From contig JALOAG010000003.1 in the NCBI GenBank assembly GCA_023228875.1, positions 124,001 to 188,000 of the forward strand: 64,000 bases of DNA, given 5' to 3'. Below the pieces are notes generated by a model. That model did no database searches. It was not told the DNA's origin and was given only the letters and a program-made list of their open reading frames with translations. The position numbers and the translations under genes are program-made. The stretch is from Bacteroidia bacterium. Its GTDB lineage: Bacteria > Bacteroidota > Bacteroidia > NS11-12g > UBA955. Below, in pieces: positions 8,443 to 17,770 of this stretch; within the stretch, counting starts at the first letter, position 1; each line of letters starts with the position of its first letter.

Positions 8443-9003
8443 ATGAAAAGACTTGCTCTGCTTTTTTGCATCTTACTTGGGATAGGCACAATTACACAAG
8501 CGCAGACAGTACCGGATTCAGTCAGATATTTTAGAATTAACAAAACACAAAGGGATACTTTACCTGATTTAAGTAACGAAATCAATATAAAGGTTAATTT
8601 GTTGCATTTGCCTTTTGGAGCAGGTGTTCCTTCTATTCATGCTGAATTCAAAAAGACAAAACACCTTTCCATAAACCTATCTATTTTTTATATATCTGTA
8701 TTTGATGTATTTACTTTAACGAATTCAAGGTCTTTTGGTAGCAATGTTGTCGGACGTTATTATTTTGGAAAATTGAAACCTGTCAGTGGTTTTTATTTAG
8801 GCTTGGGAGCCTCTGCATTTATGGTCAATAGGGATGCGAATGCTACGAAGTCAAATTCAATATATCTGGGACCAAGAGCGGAGTTAGGATATAAAATCAG
8901 TCCGCAGCGCTGGGTTTTTGATTTTGGTTTAGGAACAAACTATTATTTCGAGGGTGGATTTCCTACCATGATGATAGGGGTGGGGTATAAAATTAGAAAA
9001 TGA
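8443..9003 (+). CDS. Small outer-membrane beta-barrel protein (DUF3575-like)
   Basis: A 186-residue protein with a signal peptide (MKRLALLFCILLGIGTITQA, cleaved near QAQ). The mature part has alternating hydrophobic strands: INIKVNLLHLPFG, LSINLSIFYISVF, FYLGLGASAF, YLGPRAELGYKI and WVFDFGLGTNYYF. It ends with an aromatic strand, MMIGVGYKIRK. This pattern fits an 8-strand barrel resembling DUF3575-type Bacteroidota proteins; the family call is tentative and the role is unknown. The start at 8443 is chosen because the signal peptide and promoter box both point to it. Confidence 0.65.
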   Translation: MKRLALLFCILLGIGTITQAQTVPDSVRYFRINKTQRDTLPDLSNEINIKVNLLHLPFGAGVPSIHAEFKKTKHLSINLSIFYISVFDVFTLTNSRSFGSNVVGRYYFGKLKPVSGFYLGLGASAFMVNRDANATKSNSIYLGPRAELGYKISPQRWVFDFGLGTNYYFEGGFPTMMIGVGYKIRK

Positions 9004-9026
9004 TACATTAGTAAAATGAATGTTTC

Positions 9027-9034
9027 TAACTTTG
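9027..9034 (+). promoter_or_regulatory. -7 promoter box TAACTTTG upstream of the hydrolase-CBS pair
   Basis: TAACTTTG lies 64 nt before the ATG at 9099, giving a leader of roughly 55-60 nt. This is much longer than for most genes in this window. Confidence 0.5.
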
Positions 9035-9098
9035 CATTCAAAATAAGCAGCACATTGAAAAATGAAGTAAAATTGCTGCATCAATAGCAAGATATAAT

Positions 9099-9866
9099 AT
9101 GGAAATAAGAGTTCATAAAGAAAATGGTTTTGAATATGTGGAAGAAGGGGAAGGAGAAGTGTTGTTGTTATTGCATGGACTGTTTGGGGCACTTAGTAAC
9201 TGGCAGCATGTGCTAGATAAATTCGCTGATAGATACAAAGTAGTTATACCCTTGATGCCAATTTTTACTATGCCACTCATGAAATTAGGTGTAAAAGGCT
9301 TGTCAGATTTTATCTATTCGTTTGTTCAATACAAGGGATATGATAAAGTAACCTTGTTGGGGAACTCTTTGGGTGGTCATGTTGGGCTTGTATTTGCGAC
9401 TACACACCAAGACAAAGTCAAAGCGATGATGCTCACCGGTTCTTCAGGATTATATGAAAATGCTTTTGGCGGTTCTTACCCAAAAAGAGGCGATAGAGAG
9501 TATATTAGAAAAAAAGTAGAAGTTACTTTTTATGACCCTGCAACTACTACAGAAGAGTTGGTTGACGAGGTGTTAGCTATCACCAGCGATAGGAATATGG
9601 TGCTAAGGATTCTTACTATGGCAAAAAGTGCCATTAGACACAATATGCGTAAAGAAATTCCCTCTATCAAGGTTCCGGTTTGTTTAATCTGGGGTAAGCA
9701 AGATATTGTAACTCCGCCCCATGTAGCAGAAGAGTTTAGTCAATTGTTGCCTGACAATGAATTGCATTGGATTGATAAATGCGGTCATGCTGCCATGATG
9801 GAGCGTCCACATGAGTTTAATGAAATCTTAGACCGCTTTTTAACAAGGGTCTTACCTACAAAATAA
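9099..9866 (+). CDS. Alpha/beta-hydrolase fold protein
   Basis: A 255-residue cytoplasmic hydrolase. The oxyanion region is LLLLHGLFGALSNW and the nucleophile elbow is GNSLGGH (Ser near residue 91). The acid is in WGKQDIVTPP and the catalytic His in DKCGHAAMMERP, so the triad is complete and in the usual order. The substrate is unknown; the layout is that of general esterases or C-C hydrolases. The CBS-domain gene follows after 4 nt, so the two are probably cotranscribed. Confidence 0.85.
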   Translation: MEIRVHKENGFEYVEEGEGEVLLLLHGLFGALSNWQHVLDKFADRYKVVIPLMPIFTMPLMKLGVKGLSDFIYSFVQYKGYDKVTLLGNSLGGHVGLVFATTHQDKVKAMMLTGSSGLYENAFGGSYPKRGDREYIRKKVEVTFYDPATTTEELVDEVLAITSDRNMVLRILTMAKSAIRHNMRKEIPSIKVPVCLIWGKQDIVTPPHVAEEFSQLLPDNELHWIDKCGHAAMMERPHEFNEILDRFLTRVLPTK

Positions 9867-9870
9867 TAGT

Positions 9871-10545
9871 ATGATTTCCTCTCAACTTCTCAATCCAAAT
9901 TTATTTCCCTTACAAGCCAGTATGGGAGTGTTGGAGGCAGAGATGTTGTTTGAACAAGCCCAGGTGTTTTATCTCCCCGTTTTGTCACCTGAAAAACAAG
10001 TGTTGGGCTTGTTGTGTCTTGATCGTATGTTGGAGTTGAAGGCGGCTAATCAACATGATTTACAGGCTGTATTAGATAAACTGATTACTACAACGATACT
10101 ACCTGATTCTTGTCATTATTTTGAAATTATTAATTTACTGAACCGATCGGAATCTGATGTGCTCCCTGTTGTGAATGAGCAAGGTCAGTATGTTGGTTGT
10201 GTTTCGCTGCATGAAATTATTCGCCAAGCTGCAAACCTACTTTCGGTGGAATATCCTGGAGCAATTGTAGTGGTTGAAACAGATGTTAAAAATTACAGTC
10301 TGGCAGACATAGTCAGATTGATTGAAGGCAATGATTGCAAGGTGTTGGGAATAGAGATAGTTGAAGTGCCGCGTTCGAGTAAAATTCATGTACATATCAA
10401 ACTGAATACGGGTGTGCTCAGGTCTTTACTTGCAAGTTTTGAACGGTTTGGATATACTGTTTATGCACACTTTATGCGCCAAGATATTGCTGATGATACA
10501 GATGACAAATATCGTCAGTTAATGAATTACCTTGACTTGGATTGA
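9871..10545 (+). CDS. CBS-domain protein
   Basis: A 224-residue soluble protein with a pair of CBS motifs in the first 125 residues (FYLPVLSPEKQVLGLLCLDRML and DVLPVVNEQGQYVGCVSLHEII). These usually bind adenine nucleotides and act as energy sensors. The C-terminal half (GAIVVVETDVKNYSLADIVRLI, then IHVHIKLN and FGYTVYAHF) looks like an ACT-like ligand-binding fold. No catalytic domain is attached. It sits 4 nt after the hydrolase stop, which suggests coexpression. The ligand and target are unknown. Confidence 0.8.
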   Translation: MISSQLLNPNLFPLQASMGVLEAEMLFEQAQVFYLPVLSPEKQVLGLLCLDRMLELKAANQHDLQAVLDKLITTTILPDSCHYFEIINLLNRSESDVLPVVNEQGQYVGCVSLHEIIRQAANLLSVEYPGAIVVVETDVKNYSLADIVRLIEGNDCKVLGIEIVEVPRSSKIHVHIKLNTGVLRSLLASFERFGYTVYAHFMRQDIADDTDDKYRQLMNYLDLD

Positions 10546-10570
10546 TTGCGGCTTGCCGGTACAAAAAGTG

Positions 10571-11323
10571 CTACTCTAAGAAAAAAACAATTGTGCTTAC
10601 TACTCTTGCTTTTTGAAGATAAGGCTCTTGTGGTATAGAACTTTCTTCCTCATCATAGTAGTAATAATTGCCTGCAATGGTGATTTGTCCTTGAGAAGCA
10701 GTTTTAATCTTGCCTAATTTTGCTTTTGAATCATTGGCAAATTGCTCACCTGCGATACGCGCATTTTTGGTACTTTCAGCTATGAGTTTTGGTTTTATTG
10801 TATTGAGCTCAGGGAAAATATAATTAGCAGAAATGTTGGAGGTAAGGTCTTTGTTAATTAGGTCCATTTTGATTTGAGCAAGTTGTTCTTCTGTTTTTTT
10901 GATTTCTATGGATTTGATGTAAATATATTGCCAAACAGTATAACGGTCAATTTTTACATCGACTTGTTTTCCGTTAACCCATGATTTCTCATAGTATCTT
11001 TGACGGTCTGTAACATCCTTTTGTCCAATGGTAATCAATGAATCATGAATGCCAAACTCTTTGAGATAAGCCAACACTGCATTCTTTTTATCTTCGCTCG
11101 TTCTCAAAATTTCTTGCACATTATCTCCATTCATTGAAAAACTTACATTGATGGTGGCGGATGTAGCTTCCATATTCATTTCTGCGAGTCCTTTCACGGT
11201 TACAACGCGGTCTTTATCACTAAAAGTTTTTAGTCCTCTATAAATAAAGACTCCCAAAAGTACGAGCCCTAAAAAGAGGGATATTCCCATGAAGATTGAT
11301 ACTGCTCCTGATTTTCGTGCCAT
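10571..11323 (-). CDS. SIMPL-domain (DUF541) membrane-anchored protein
   Basis: A 250-residue protein with one N-terminal membrane anchor (about residues 8-30, VSIFMGISLFLGLVLLGVFI). A periplasmic SIMPL/DUF541 domain follows: RVVTVKGLAEMNMEATSATI, then KKNAVLAYLKEFGI and the NARIAGEQFANDSKAKLGKI segment. The family includes periplasmic oxidative-stress proteins of E. coli YggE type, but the mechanism is not settled. It converges with the CBS gene (25 bp between stops). A TACTTTTG box lies about 58 nt upstream. Confidence 0.85.
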   Translation of the reverse strand: MARKSGAVSIFMGISLFLGLVLLGVFIYRGLKTFSDKDRVVTVKGLAEMNMEATSATINVSFSMNGDNVQEILRTSEDKKNAVLAYLKEFGIHDSLITIGQKDVTDRQRYYEKSWVNGKQVDVKIDRYTVWQYIYIKSIEIKKTEEQLAQIKMDLINKDLTSNISANYIFPELNTIKPKLIAESTKNARIAGEQFANDSKAKLGKIKTASQGQITIAGNYYYYDEEESSIPQEPYLQKARVVSTIVFFLE

Positions 11324-11381
11324 AGTTTATTAATTATTTTGATGAAACGTCTTTGCTTAGTTTTTATTCTGCAAGACTATT

Positions 11382-11389
11382 CAAAAGTA
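11382..11389 (-). promoter_or_regulatory. -7 promoter box TACTTTTG for the SIMPL gene
   Basis: The minus strand reads TACTTTTG, 58 nt before the ATG at 11323, in the gap between the floA terminator and this gene. Confidence 0.5.
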
Positions 11390-11486
11390 GCGAAATTTTG
11401 ATTGCTTTTATTGAAACATTATTGGTTATTTTATATTAGAGGTGATGTTGAATTACTTGTCAATTTTAATATTAATGCTAATAAAA

Positions 11487-11517
11487 AAGCCAATTTCTCT
11501 CTAAGAGAAATTGGCTT
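11487..11517 (-). terminator. Intrinsic terminator of the nfeD-floA operon
   Basis: A perfect 14-bp inverted repeat (arms 11487-11500 and 11504-11517, loop of 3) begins 20 nt after the floA stop. On the minus strand it is followed by six T residues (11481-11486 read as AAAAAA on the plus strand). Confidence 0.85.
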
Positions 11518-11537
11518 CTACTACGAAAAATATTTAG

Positions 11538-12515
11538 TTATCCCTTTTTGGGTGGTTTGGCAATAGACTCTCTCATGTCAGTGTCCGCCATAATGTTTTT
11601 CATTTTATAATAATCCATTATGCCTAAATTGCCATTTCTGAAAGCTTCTGCCATAGCTTTTGGGACTTCGGCTTCTGCCTGAATAACGTTAGCACGTGCC
11701 TCCTGTGCTTTTGCTCTCATCTCTTGTTCACTTGCAACCGCCATTGCTCTTCTTTCTTCAGCTTTTGCTTGAGCAATGTTTTTATCAGCTTCTGCTTGGT
11801 CAATTTGGAGTTTAGCACCTATGTTTTCACCAATATTAATATCGGCAATGTCAATAGAAAGAATTTCAAATGCAGTACCGGCATCTAAACCTTTTGCTAA
11901 TACAGTTTTAGAGATTCTATCAGGCTGCGCAAGCACTTCTTTGTGTGAGTTTGATGAACCGATTGTGGTTACAATCCCTTCACCAACACGGGCAAGTACA
12001 GTTTCTTCACCCGCACCTCCAACCAATTGGCGTATATTTGCTCGTACAGTAACTCTTGCAGTTGCAATCAACTGGATACCATCTTTTGCTACAGCCACGA
12101 CCGGAGGAGTTGTAATTACTTTTGGGTTTACAGACATTTGAACTGCTTCAAACACATCTCTACCTGCAAGGTCAATAGCGGTTGCAGAATTAAAGTCTAG
12201 AGGGATATTTGCTTTGTCAGCTGAAATCAATGCATTCACTACATTGATGACATTACCGCCTGCAAGATAGTGAGCTTCTAATTGGTCGCGAGTAAGTTTA
12301 ATACCGGCTTTTGTTGAATTGATTAAGGCTTTCACAATAATTGATGGTGGAACTTTTCGCCATCTCATAAAAATCAGTTGAATTAATGAGATTCTTACAC
12401 CGGATAACAGTGCAGAGAACCACATTCCAATTGGTACAAAATAGAAGAATACCAAGAAGGCGATTATCATTCCGATAAAGCCGCCCATGTAAATTAGTGG
12501 GTTAAATGTGTCCAT
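11538..12515 (-). CDS. floA: Flotillin-like protein FloA
   Basis: A 325-residue flotillin-like scaffold of functional membrane microdomains (FloA/YqfA type). An N-terminal hairpin membrane segment (about residues 9-38) is followed by the PHB-like region (ITTPPVVAVAKDGIQLIATARVTVRANI) and a coiled coil. The coiled coil is rich in EA/AQ repeats (EADKNIAQAKAEERRAMAVA, then EMRAKAQEARANVIQAEAEV). Length matches the family. It is encoded 16 nt after nfeD, the standard partnership; NfeD and FloA proteins are thought to work together in membrane organisation. The operon ends in a strong terminator. Confidence 0.93.
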   Translation of the reverse strand: MDTFNPLIYMGGFIGMIIAFLVFFYFVPIGMWFSALLSGVRISLIQLIFMRWRKVPPSIIVKALINSTKAGIKLTRDQLEAHYLAGGNVINVVNALISADKANIPLDFNSATAIDLAGRDVFEAVQMSVNPKVITTPPVVAVAKDGIQLIATARVTVRANIRQLVGGAGEETVLARVGEGIVTTIGSSNSHKEVLAQPDRISKTVLAKGLDAGTAFEILSIDIADINIGENIGAKLQIDQAEADKNIAQAKAEERRAMAVASEQEMRAKAQEARANVIQAEAEVPKAMAEAFRNGNLGIMDYYKMKNIMADTDMRESIAKPPKKG

Positions 12516-12531
12516 TTTATTTTAGTTAAGT

Positions 12532-12987
12532 TTAAATTTTGTTTACGTAAATTTTGCCTTGAGATAATTCAATGATTTGTATATCACAGCTTTGTTCTAT
12601 CATTTCTCCTCGTGTGGATACTTCTGTTATAATATCTCCAAATCTGGCAGTACCCATTGGGCGTAGTGTGCTTAATGTGCGCCCTTGCATACCGATTTCA
12701 GGAATGAAACCTTCGATTTCATTTGATTTGCTTGTGATGTTTGTGTGAACAGTAACCTTTTGCCATAAATTGGTTTTTACTCCCCAAATTACCATCAGTA
12801 TGAGCAGAGCAGCCATGCCGACAGTGCTCCAATTCCCGATAGTTGTACCATAAAGTTCATATACTTGCCAAATTGCAGCAATCCAACACAGTACACCAAT
12901 AATGCCAATGACAAGTCCAGGAGTGATAAACAACTCCATTAAAACAAGTAATAAACCTAATCCAAGAAGAAATACTATCCAGCCCAT
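12532..12987 (-). CDS. nfeD: Short NfeD-family membrane protein
   Basis: A 151-residue NfeD protein of the short class: hydrophobic segments in the first 75 residues (LLGLGLLLVLMELFITPGLV is typical) and a C-terminal OB-fold domain. In the OB fold, IGMQGRTLSTLRPMGTARFG is the family signature. There is no ClpP-like protease domain, so it is not the long type. It is the first gene of an operon with floA and diverges from leuS. No strong TAnnTTTG box was found directly upstream. Confidence 0.88.
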   Translation of the reverse strand: MGWIVFLLGLGLLLVLMELFITPGLVIGIIGVLCWIAAIWQVYELYGTTIGNWSTVGMAALLILMVIWGVKTNLWQKVTVHTNITSKSNEIEGFIPEIGMQGRTLSTLRPMGTARFGDIITEVSTRGEMIEQSCDIQIIELSQGKIYVNKI

Positions 12988-13065
12988 TTTGCTTAAAATC
13001 GAGGGGTAAAATTAAAATAAAAATTGCTTTGATTTACAAATACGTTCACAATTCTTGTTTTTGGC

Positions 13066-13073
13066 TATTTTCG
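13066..13073 (+). promoter_or_regulatory. Probable -7 promoter box TATTTTCG for leuS
   Basis: TATTTTCG differs from TAnnTTTG at one position and lies 15 nt before the leuS ATG. It is a weaker match than its neighbours. Confidence 0.35.
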
Positions 13074-13088
13074 CGGCACTGACAAAAC

Positions 13089-15920
13089 ATGAGCAATAGT
13101 TTACAAGATATCAATTATAAACACGAAGAGATAGAAGCCAAGTGGCAACGTTATTGGGCTGCTAACAAAAGTTTTCGAGTAGTCAATTCTCCGACTGATT
13201 CGAAAAAATCATTTTATGTGTTGGATATGTTTCCTTATCCGAGTGGGGCTGGATTACATGTGGGACATCCTTTGGGGTATATTGCTTCTGATATAGTAGC
13301 ACGGTATAAACGTCATTGTGGCTTTGCAGTTTTGCATCCGATGGGATATGATTCTTTTGGATTACCTGCGGAACAATATGCAATTCAAACAGGACAGCAT
13401 CCCGCTAAGACAACCGAGGAGAATATTGCAAGATATAGAGCCCAACTTGATAAAATTGGTTTTTCGTTTGATTGGGAAAGAGAGGTAAGGACTTCTGACC
13501 CTGAGTATTATAAATGGACACAATGGATTTTTTTACAGTTGTTTAATGCTTGGTATAACCCAATAAACAATAAAGCAGAAAATGTCAAAACGCTGATTGC
13601 TCATTTTGAAAGTAACGGTACAAAAGGTATTGAATGTGATAGAGTTGAATCATTTACAGCTTCTCAATGGGGTACTTTTTCTGAACAACAACAACTTGAG
13701 ATATTGATGAATTTTCGTTTGGCTTATCTCAGCGATGCATTTGTAAATTGGTGTCCTGCATTGGGTACTGTATTGGCTAATGACGAAGTCAAAGATGGTT
13801 TGTCTGAGCGCGGAGGATTTCCGGTTGAACGAAAGAAGATGAAACAATGGAGTATGCGCATTACAGCATATTCCGAGCGTTTGTTGCAGGATTTGGATGG
13901 ATTAGATTGGAATGAAAATATTAAAGAGATTCAACGTAATTGGATAGGGAAGAGTGAAGGTTGTAGTATTCGTTTTTCGACAGAAGAAGGAGCACAAATT
14001 GAAGTTTTTACCACTCGTCCTGACACCCTATTTGGTGTGTCTTATCTCACGCTTGCCCCTGAACATGAGTTAATACATAAAATTGTTAGTCCGGCTCAAA
14101 AAGAAAAGGTTGATCAGTATATTGCCTATACGAAAACGCGCAGCGAACGCGAGCGTCAGTCAGATGTTAAAAAAATAACAGGAGAGTTTACAGGAGCTTA
14201 CGCCATACATCCATTTAGCGGTGAAAGAATACCAATATGGGTTGGAGAATATGTGTTAGCAGGTTATGGAACCGGAGCCGTAATGGCAGTGCCGGCACAT
14301 GATGAAAGGGATTTTGCTTTTGCAAAATATTTTCATTTACCTATCAAGCAAGTCATAACAACACCACAAAGCTGGGATATCTTGAAAGAACCCTGGTGTG
14401 AAAAACAAGGGCAAGCAATCAATTCCGATTTTTTGAATGGATTAGATGTCAACGAAGCTATCCAAACAATGATTGAAAACGTTGTTAAGAAAGGTCTTGG
14501 GGAAGGAAAAACGAATTATAGGTTAAGGGATGCAGCCTTTGGCAGACAGCGATATTGGGGGGAACCTATCCCTGTTTATTTTAAAGATGGAATGTCTTAT
14601 CCGATAGCGGATGAGCATTTGCCTTTGATACTCCCGGAGATTGATTCTTTTTTGCCGACTGAAAACGGAGAGCCTCCATTGGGACGTGCAACCCGTTGGA
14701 ATTATAATCCGCAAAGAGGAGTTGTTGCAAATGGTGAAGGTTATCCGATAGAACTCACAACTATGCCGGGATGGGCTGGAAGTTCTTGGTATTTTTTCCG
14801 GTATATGGATGCACAAAATAAGACTGAGTTTGCTAGTACAGATGCACTCTCTCGTTGGAAACAAGTGGACTTTTATGTGGGAGGAGCAGAGCATGCAACC
14901 GGACATTTGCTGTATGCAAGATTCTGGACGAAATTCCTTTTTGATATGAATTTTGTTCAGATTAAAGAGCCTTTTCAAAAAATGCTAAATCAGGGAATGA
15001 TTTTGGGCGAAAGTGCATTTTGCTTTAGGGTCGAAAATGAAAAGAAATTTGTTTCTAAAAATCAAGTGGGGAACTTGAAAGTGCGTTCTGTTCGTGTTGA
15101 CTTGTCAGTTGTGAATGATTTGTTAAATGAATTGGATATAGAAAGAATGAGGCAACATCCTCTCTATCAGGAGTTTAAAGATTTTGAATTTTTGTGTGAA
15201 CCTAATGGGAAGTTCATTGTTGAACGTGAAGTCGAGAAAATGTCAAAATCAAAATACAATGTGGTCAACCCGGATGACATTTGTAGAGAATATGGAGCAG
15301 ATACATTGCGCTTGTATGAAATGTTTTTAGGCCCGATAGAGGATGCGAAGCCTTGGAGCACTAAGGGAATTGAAGGTGTTTATAAATTTCTGAAAAAGCT
15401 TTGGCGTTTATTCTACAACGAAAATGGAAGTTTTTATTTGAGTAATGAAAAGCCGTCTGAAAAGGAGTTGAAAACACTGCATAAAACAATAAAAAAGGTT
15501 TCGGGAGATATTGAGAGTCTGTCTTTTAACACTTCAGTGAGTGCTTTTATGATTTGTGTCAATGAGTTACAAGATCTTCAATGTAATAAACGCCAAATAT
15601 TAGAGCCTTTGTTAATTCTGTTATCACCTTTTGCACCACATGTTACAGAGGAACTATGGGAGCAATGCGGACATGAGGGAGGAATATCAACGTGTCAATG
15701 GCCCGAATTTAAGGAAGAATACTTGACCGAAAGCAGTATAGCGTATCCTGTCTCAATCAATGGGAAAACCAGAGTGCAAATTACCTTGCCGGCAACAGCA
15801 AATCAAGAACAAGTACAAGAGGCAGTGTTGGCAAACGAGATTGTGATAAAGTGGATGGAAGGGAAGCCGGTGCGTAAGTTTATTTTTGTTCCGGGAAAAA
15901 TTGTCAATGTGGTAATCTGA
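13089..15920 (+). CDS. leuS: Leucyl-tRNA synthetase
   Basis: A 943-residue class I aminoacyl-tRNA synthetase. The HIGH-type motif lies in FPYPSGAGLHVGHPLGY near residue 50, and the KMSKS loop (EKMSKSKYN) near residue 720. The CP1 editing domain is present, with TTRPDTLFGVSY and GTGAVMAVPAHDERD holding the conserved Thr-rich and Asp sites. About 60 residues are inserted just before the KMSKS loop (roughly residues 645-710), which accounts for the length above the typical 860; I believe this is usual for Bacteroidota. The anticodon-binding region and C-terminal domain follow. It converges with the CAP-domain relic, with 11 bp between stops. Confidence 0.97.
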   Translation: MSNSLQDINYKHEEIEAKWQRYWAANKSFRVVNSPTDSKKSFYVLDMFPYPSGAGLHVGHPLGYIASDIVARYKRHCGFAVLHPMGYDSFGLPAEQYAIQTGQHPAKTTEENIARYRAQLDKIGFSFDWEREVRTSDPEYYKWTQWIFLQLFNAWYNPINNKAENVKTLIAHFESNGTKGIECDRVESFTASQWGTFSEQQQLEILMNFRLAYLSDAFVNWCPALGTVLANDEVKDGLSERGGFPVERKKMKQWSMRITAYSERLLQDLDGLDWNENIKEIQRNWIGKSEGCSIRFSTEEGAQIEVFTTRPDTLFGVSYLTLAPEHELIHKIVSPAQKEKVDQYIAYTKTRSERERQSDVKKITGEFTGAYAIHPFSGERIPIWVGEYVLAGYGTGAVMAVPAHDERDFAFAKYFHLPIKQVITTPQSWDILKEPWCEKQGQAINSDFLNGLDVNEAIQTMIENVVKKGLGEGKTNYRLRDAAFGRQRYWGEPIPVYFKDGMSYPIADEHLPLILPEIDSFLPTENGEPPLGRATRWNYNPQRGVVANGEGYPIELTTMPGWAGSSWYFFRYMDAQNKTEFASTDALSRWKQVDFYVGGAEHATGHLLYARFWTKFLFDMNFVQIKEPFQKMLNQGMILGESAFCFRVENEKKFVSKNQVGNLKVRSVRVDLSVVNDLLNELDIERMRQHPLYQEFKDFEFLCEPNGKFIVEREVEKMSKSKYNVVNPDDICREYGADTLRLYEMFLGPIEDAKPWSTKGIEGVYKFLKKLWRLFYNENGSFYLSNEKPSEKELKTLHKTIKKVSGDIESLSFNTSVSAFMICVNELQDLQCNKRQILEPLLILLSPFAPHVTEELWEQCGHEGGISTCQWPEFKEEYLTESSIAYPVSINGKTRVQITLPATANQEQVQEAVLANEIVIKWMEGKPVRKFIFVPGKIVNVVI

Positions 15921-15931
15921 TTCAGGTTGGA

Positions 15932-16413
15932 TTATTTTTTCGCTCCAAATACCTGAGTCCAATTGTTGCCTGATTTAGCCACGCCCATATCCTTAAACTT
16001 ACTGTTCATAATGTTTTTGCAATGAGGTTCGCTGTGAATCCATGTTTCAACAACAGTTTCTTCATCAGGATAGTCGCGGGCAATATTTTCACCCCAAGCA
16101 CTCCAATTATAATTTACTCTTTTGATTCTATCGCCTCCGTTGCTTCCATCAGAACCTTCGTGGTCAAAAAATTGGTTGTTATTCATGTCTTCAGCATGAA
16201 TAGTGGCAGCTTGAGTTAATAGGTCATCCCATGTAATGGGAGAAACAGCCAGAAATTGGGTGTTTCCACATTTGCAACCATTCATGCGATAGTTATTAAC
16301 TAACTCAAGTAGTTTTTTTTGAGAAGCTGTGAGGTTTGAGGTGTCGTTTATGTTTTCTATCTTACATCCATTAAAAGAAGCAATGCAATGATTCCTATTC
16401 CGATTTTCTTCAT
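15932..16413 (-). pseudogene. CAP/SCP-domain lipoprotein gene with a frameshift at the lipobox
   Basis: The open part (15932-16285, 117 residues from an internal ATG) is a CAP/SCP domain with the usual His (IHAEDM), Glu (WGENIA) and second His (EPHCKNIM). It lacks the first helix and any signal. Upstream, ATG 16413 opens MKKIGIGIIALLLL, a signal peptide, which then runs into a stop. Adding one base in the TTTTAA run (about 16369-16375) gives ...LLNGCKIENINDTSNLT and joins QKKLLELVNNYRM, the missing first helix. The natural product is therefore a lipoprotein of about 160 residues with lipobox LLNGC. It is either a real one-base deletion or a sequencing error. Confidence 0.72.
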
Positions 16414-16470
16414 GTTCAAAATTTCAAGCCGCAATACTAACAAATTCCGATTTATTCAATCGCTGCTCAT

Positions 16471-17589
16471 TCAATATTTTCGCCCTTTCCATTCGATTTT
16501 TGTGGGTGTCAAATAGAAAATAGCCATGATAGGAATTGCAATATATAAATACAAGTCATACAGGAGCATGTTTAACAATGATGGAGATTTTTGACCCACA
16601 AGGCGAGAGGTAGTCATGAGTTGTAAACTTTGTAAAATAAATTTAGCAAACCAAATAGCAAGCCATAGTGGAGGATTTGTAAATGCAATCCAAATCATAG
16701 CAATGTAGTAGATGGCAAGAACCAACATTAAGGATTTCCAAATAAAAGGAAGTTCCATTCCGCCTCTCATCCAGCGTTTGCGTTGGTGTAGCCAGTCATA
16801 AAAAGTGGGAATGGGGTCGCAAGACAGTACGGTTTGAGGATTGATAGGGTTGCGTATTTTATACCCTAACGCATGCACAATTTTAAAAAGTTTATAGTCT
16901 TCTGTAATGGAAAAGGGGAGATTTTCATATCCTCCGGAACGTCTGTATGCTTCTGCTGTGATAGCCATATTGTTCCCGACTGCTGTAACATTAGTTCCAA
17001 TATTTGAAAAGCTATTATTTAGGCTCATAAAATATAGCCAATCTAGGGATAGTAAGTTTTGGAAAAAGCCACCACTTTCGCTCACTGTTATGCCGGATAC
17101 AATTGCAGTTTTTTCATCAAAAGCTGCAAGTAGTCCTTTCATCCATGCAGGATTCATTTCAATGTCTGCATCTGTGATAAAGAAATATTTGCCTTTGGCT
17201 TGATTTGCCAAAAATGCCAATACCCTTGCTTTGCCTTTAGTTTGTTCGTATTCACTCCCGTCCAGATGGAATACCTGAATGTGGGAATGTTGTTTGGCAA
17301 AAGATTCAGCAATATTTCCTGTATTGTCTTCTGAACAATCATTGCCTATGAGTATCTCTAACTTGTCTTTTGGATAATCTAATTTTACTAATGTAGATAA
17401 GCATCTGGGAAGGTTCTTTTCTTCGTTGCGTACCGCTAAAAGCAGACTGATGAAAGGGAGATGTTCGTCAGGTTGTAAAGGTTCTTTTTGAATAGGAGTT
17501 TTTAAAAGTGCATAATAGCCAACAAGTTGCACAACAATATGAGCAATTGCAATGATGATAAAGAACCAGGTGATAAGTGTTAAAATCAT
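16471..17589 (-). CDS. Membrane-bound family 2 glycosyltransferase
   Basis: A 372-residue GT-A fold inverting glycosyltransferase. An N-terminal helix (residues 2-24) precedes the catalytic domain with FISLLLAVRNEEKNLPRCL and GNDCSEDNT. The metal-binding ITDADIEM, acceptor-site FSITEDYKLF and QRKRWMRGG motif follow. The C-terminal membrane helices are typical of processive or lipid-linked GT2 enzymes. The sugar and acceptor are unknown. The start at 17589 is chosen because a TACTTTTG box (17608-17615) overlaps the longer TTG-started frame. Confidence 0.85.
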   Translation of the reverse strand: MILTLITWFFIIIAIAHIVVQLVGYYALLKTPIQKEPLQPDEHLPFISLLLAVRNEEKNLPRCLSTLVKLDYPKDKLEILIGNDCSEDNTGNIAESFAKQHSHIQVFHLDGSEYEQTKGKARVLAFLANQAKGKYFFITDADIEMNPAWMKGLLAAFDEKTAIVSGITVSESGGFFQNLLSLDWLYFMSLNNSFSNIGTNVTAVGNNMAITAEAYRRSGGYENLPFSITEDYKLFKIVHALGYKIRNPINPQTVLSCDPIPTFYDWLHQRKRWMRGGMELPFIWKSLMLVLAIYYIAMIWIAFTNPPLWLAIWFAKFILQSLQLMTTSRLVGQKSPSLLNMLLYDLYLYIAIPIMAIFYLTPTKIEWKGRKY

Positions 17590-17607
17590 GTCGCCTTTAG
17601 AGCAGGG

Positions 17608-17615
17608 CAAAAGTA
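17608..17615 (-). promoter_or_regulatory. -7 promoter box TACTTTTG for the glycosyltransferase gene
   Basis: The minus strand reads TACTTTTG, 18 nt before the ATG at 17589. Confidence 0.55.
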
Positions 17616-17754
17616 GTGGTAATCTCTGTAGAATTAATTGACTTTGTTACTCTTCTGTAAAAGTTTGGCAAACTTGTTCCTTTGCTTGAACACATGCCTG
17701 TCTCGCATGAAGAAAAGTGACTGTAACCAAAGGATTATTAAGCAAGCGAATTGC

Positions 17755-17762
17755 TACCTTTG
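17755..17762 (+). promoter_or_regulatory. -7 promoter box TACCTTTG for the YggS-type gene
   Basis: TACCTTTG ends 8 nt before the ATG at 17771. It lies inside the longer frame from 17717, which argues against that longer start. Confidence 0.55.
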
Positions 17763-17770
17763 TATCCATT

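Noticed and set aside
14523..14978. 151-codon minus-strand frame opposite leuS
   Set aside because: It lies wholly antisense to conserved LeuRS coding sequence, has no recognisable family and no promoter box; it is a shadow frame.
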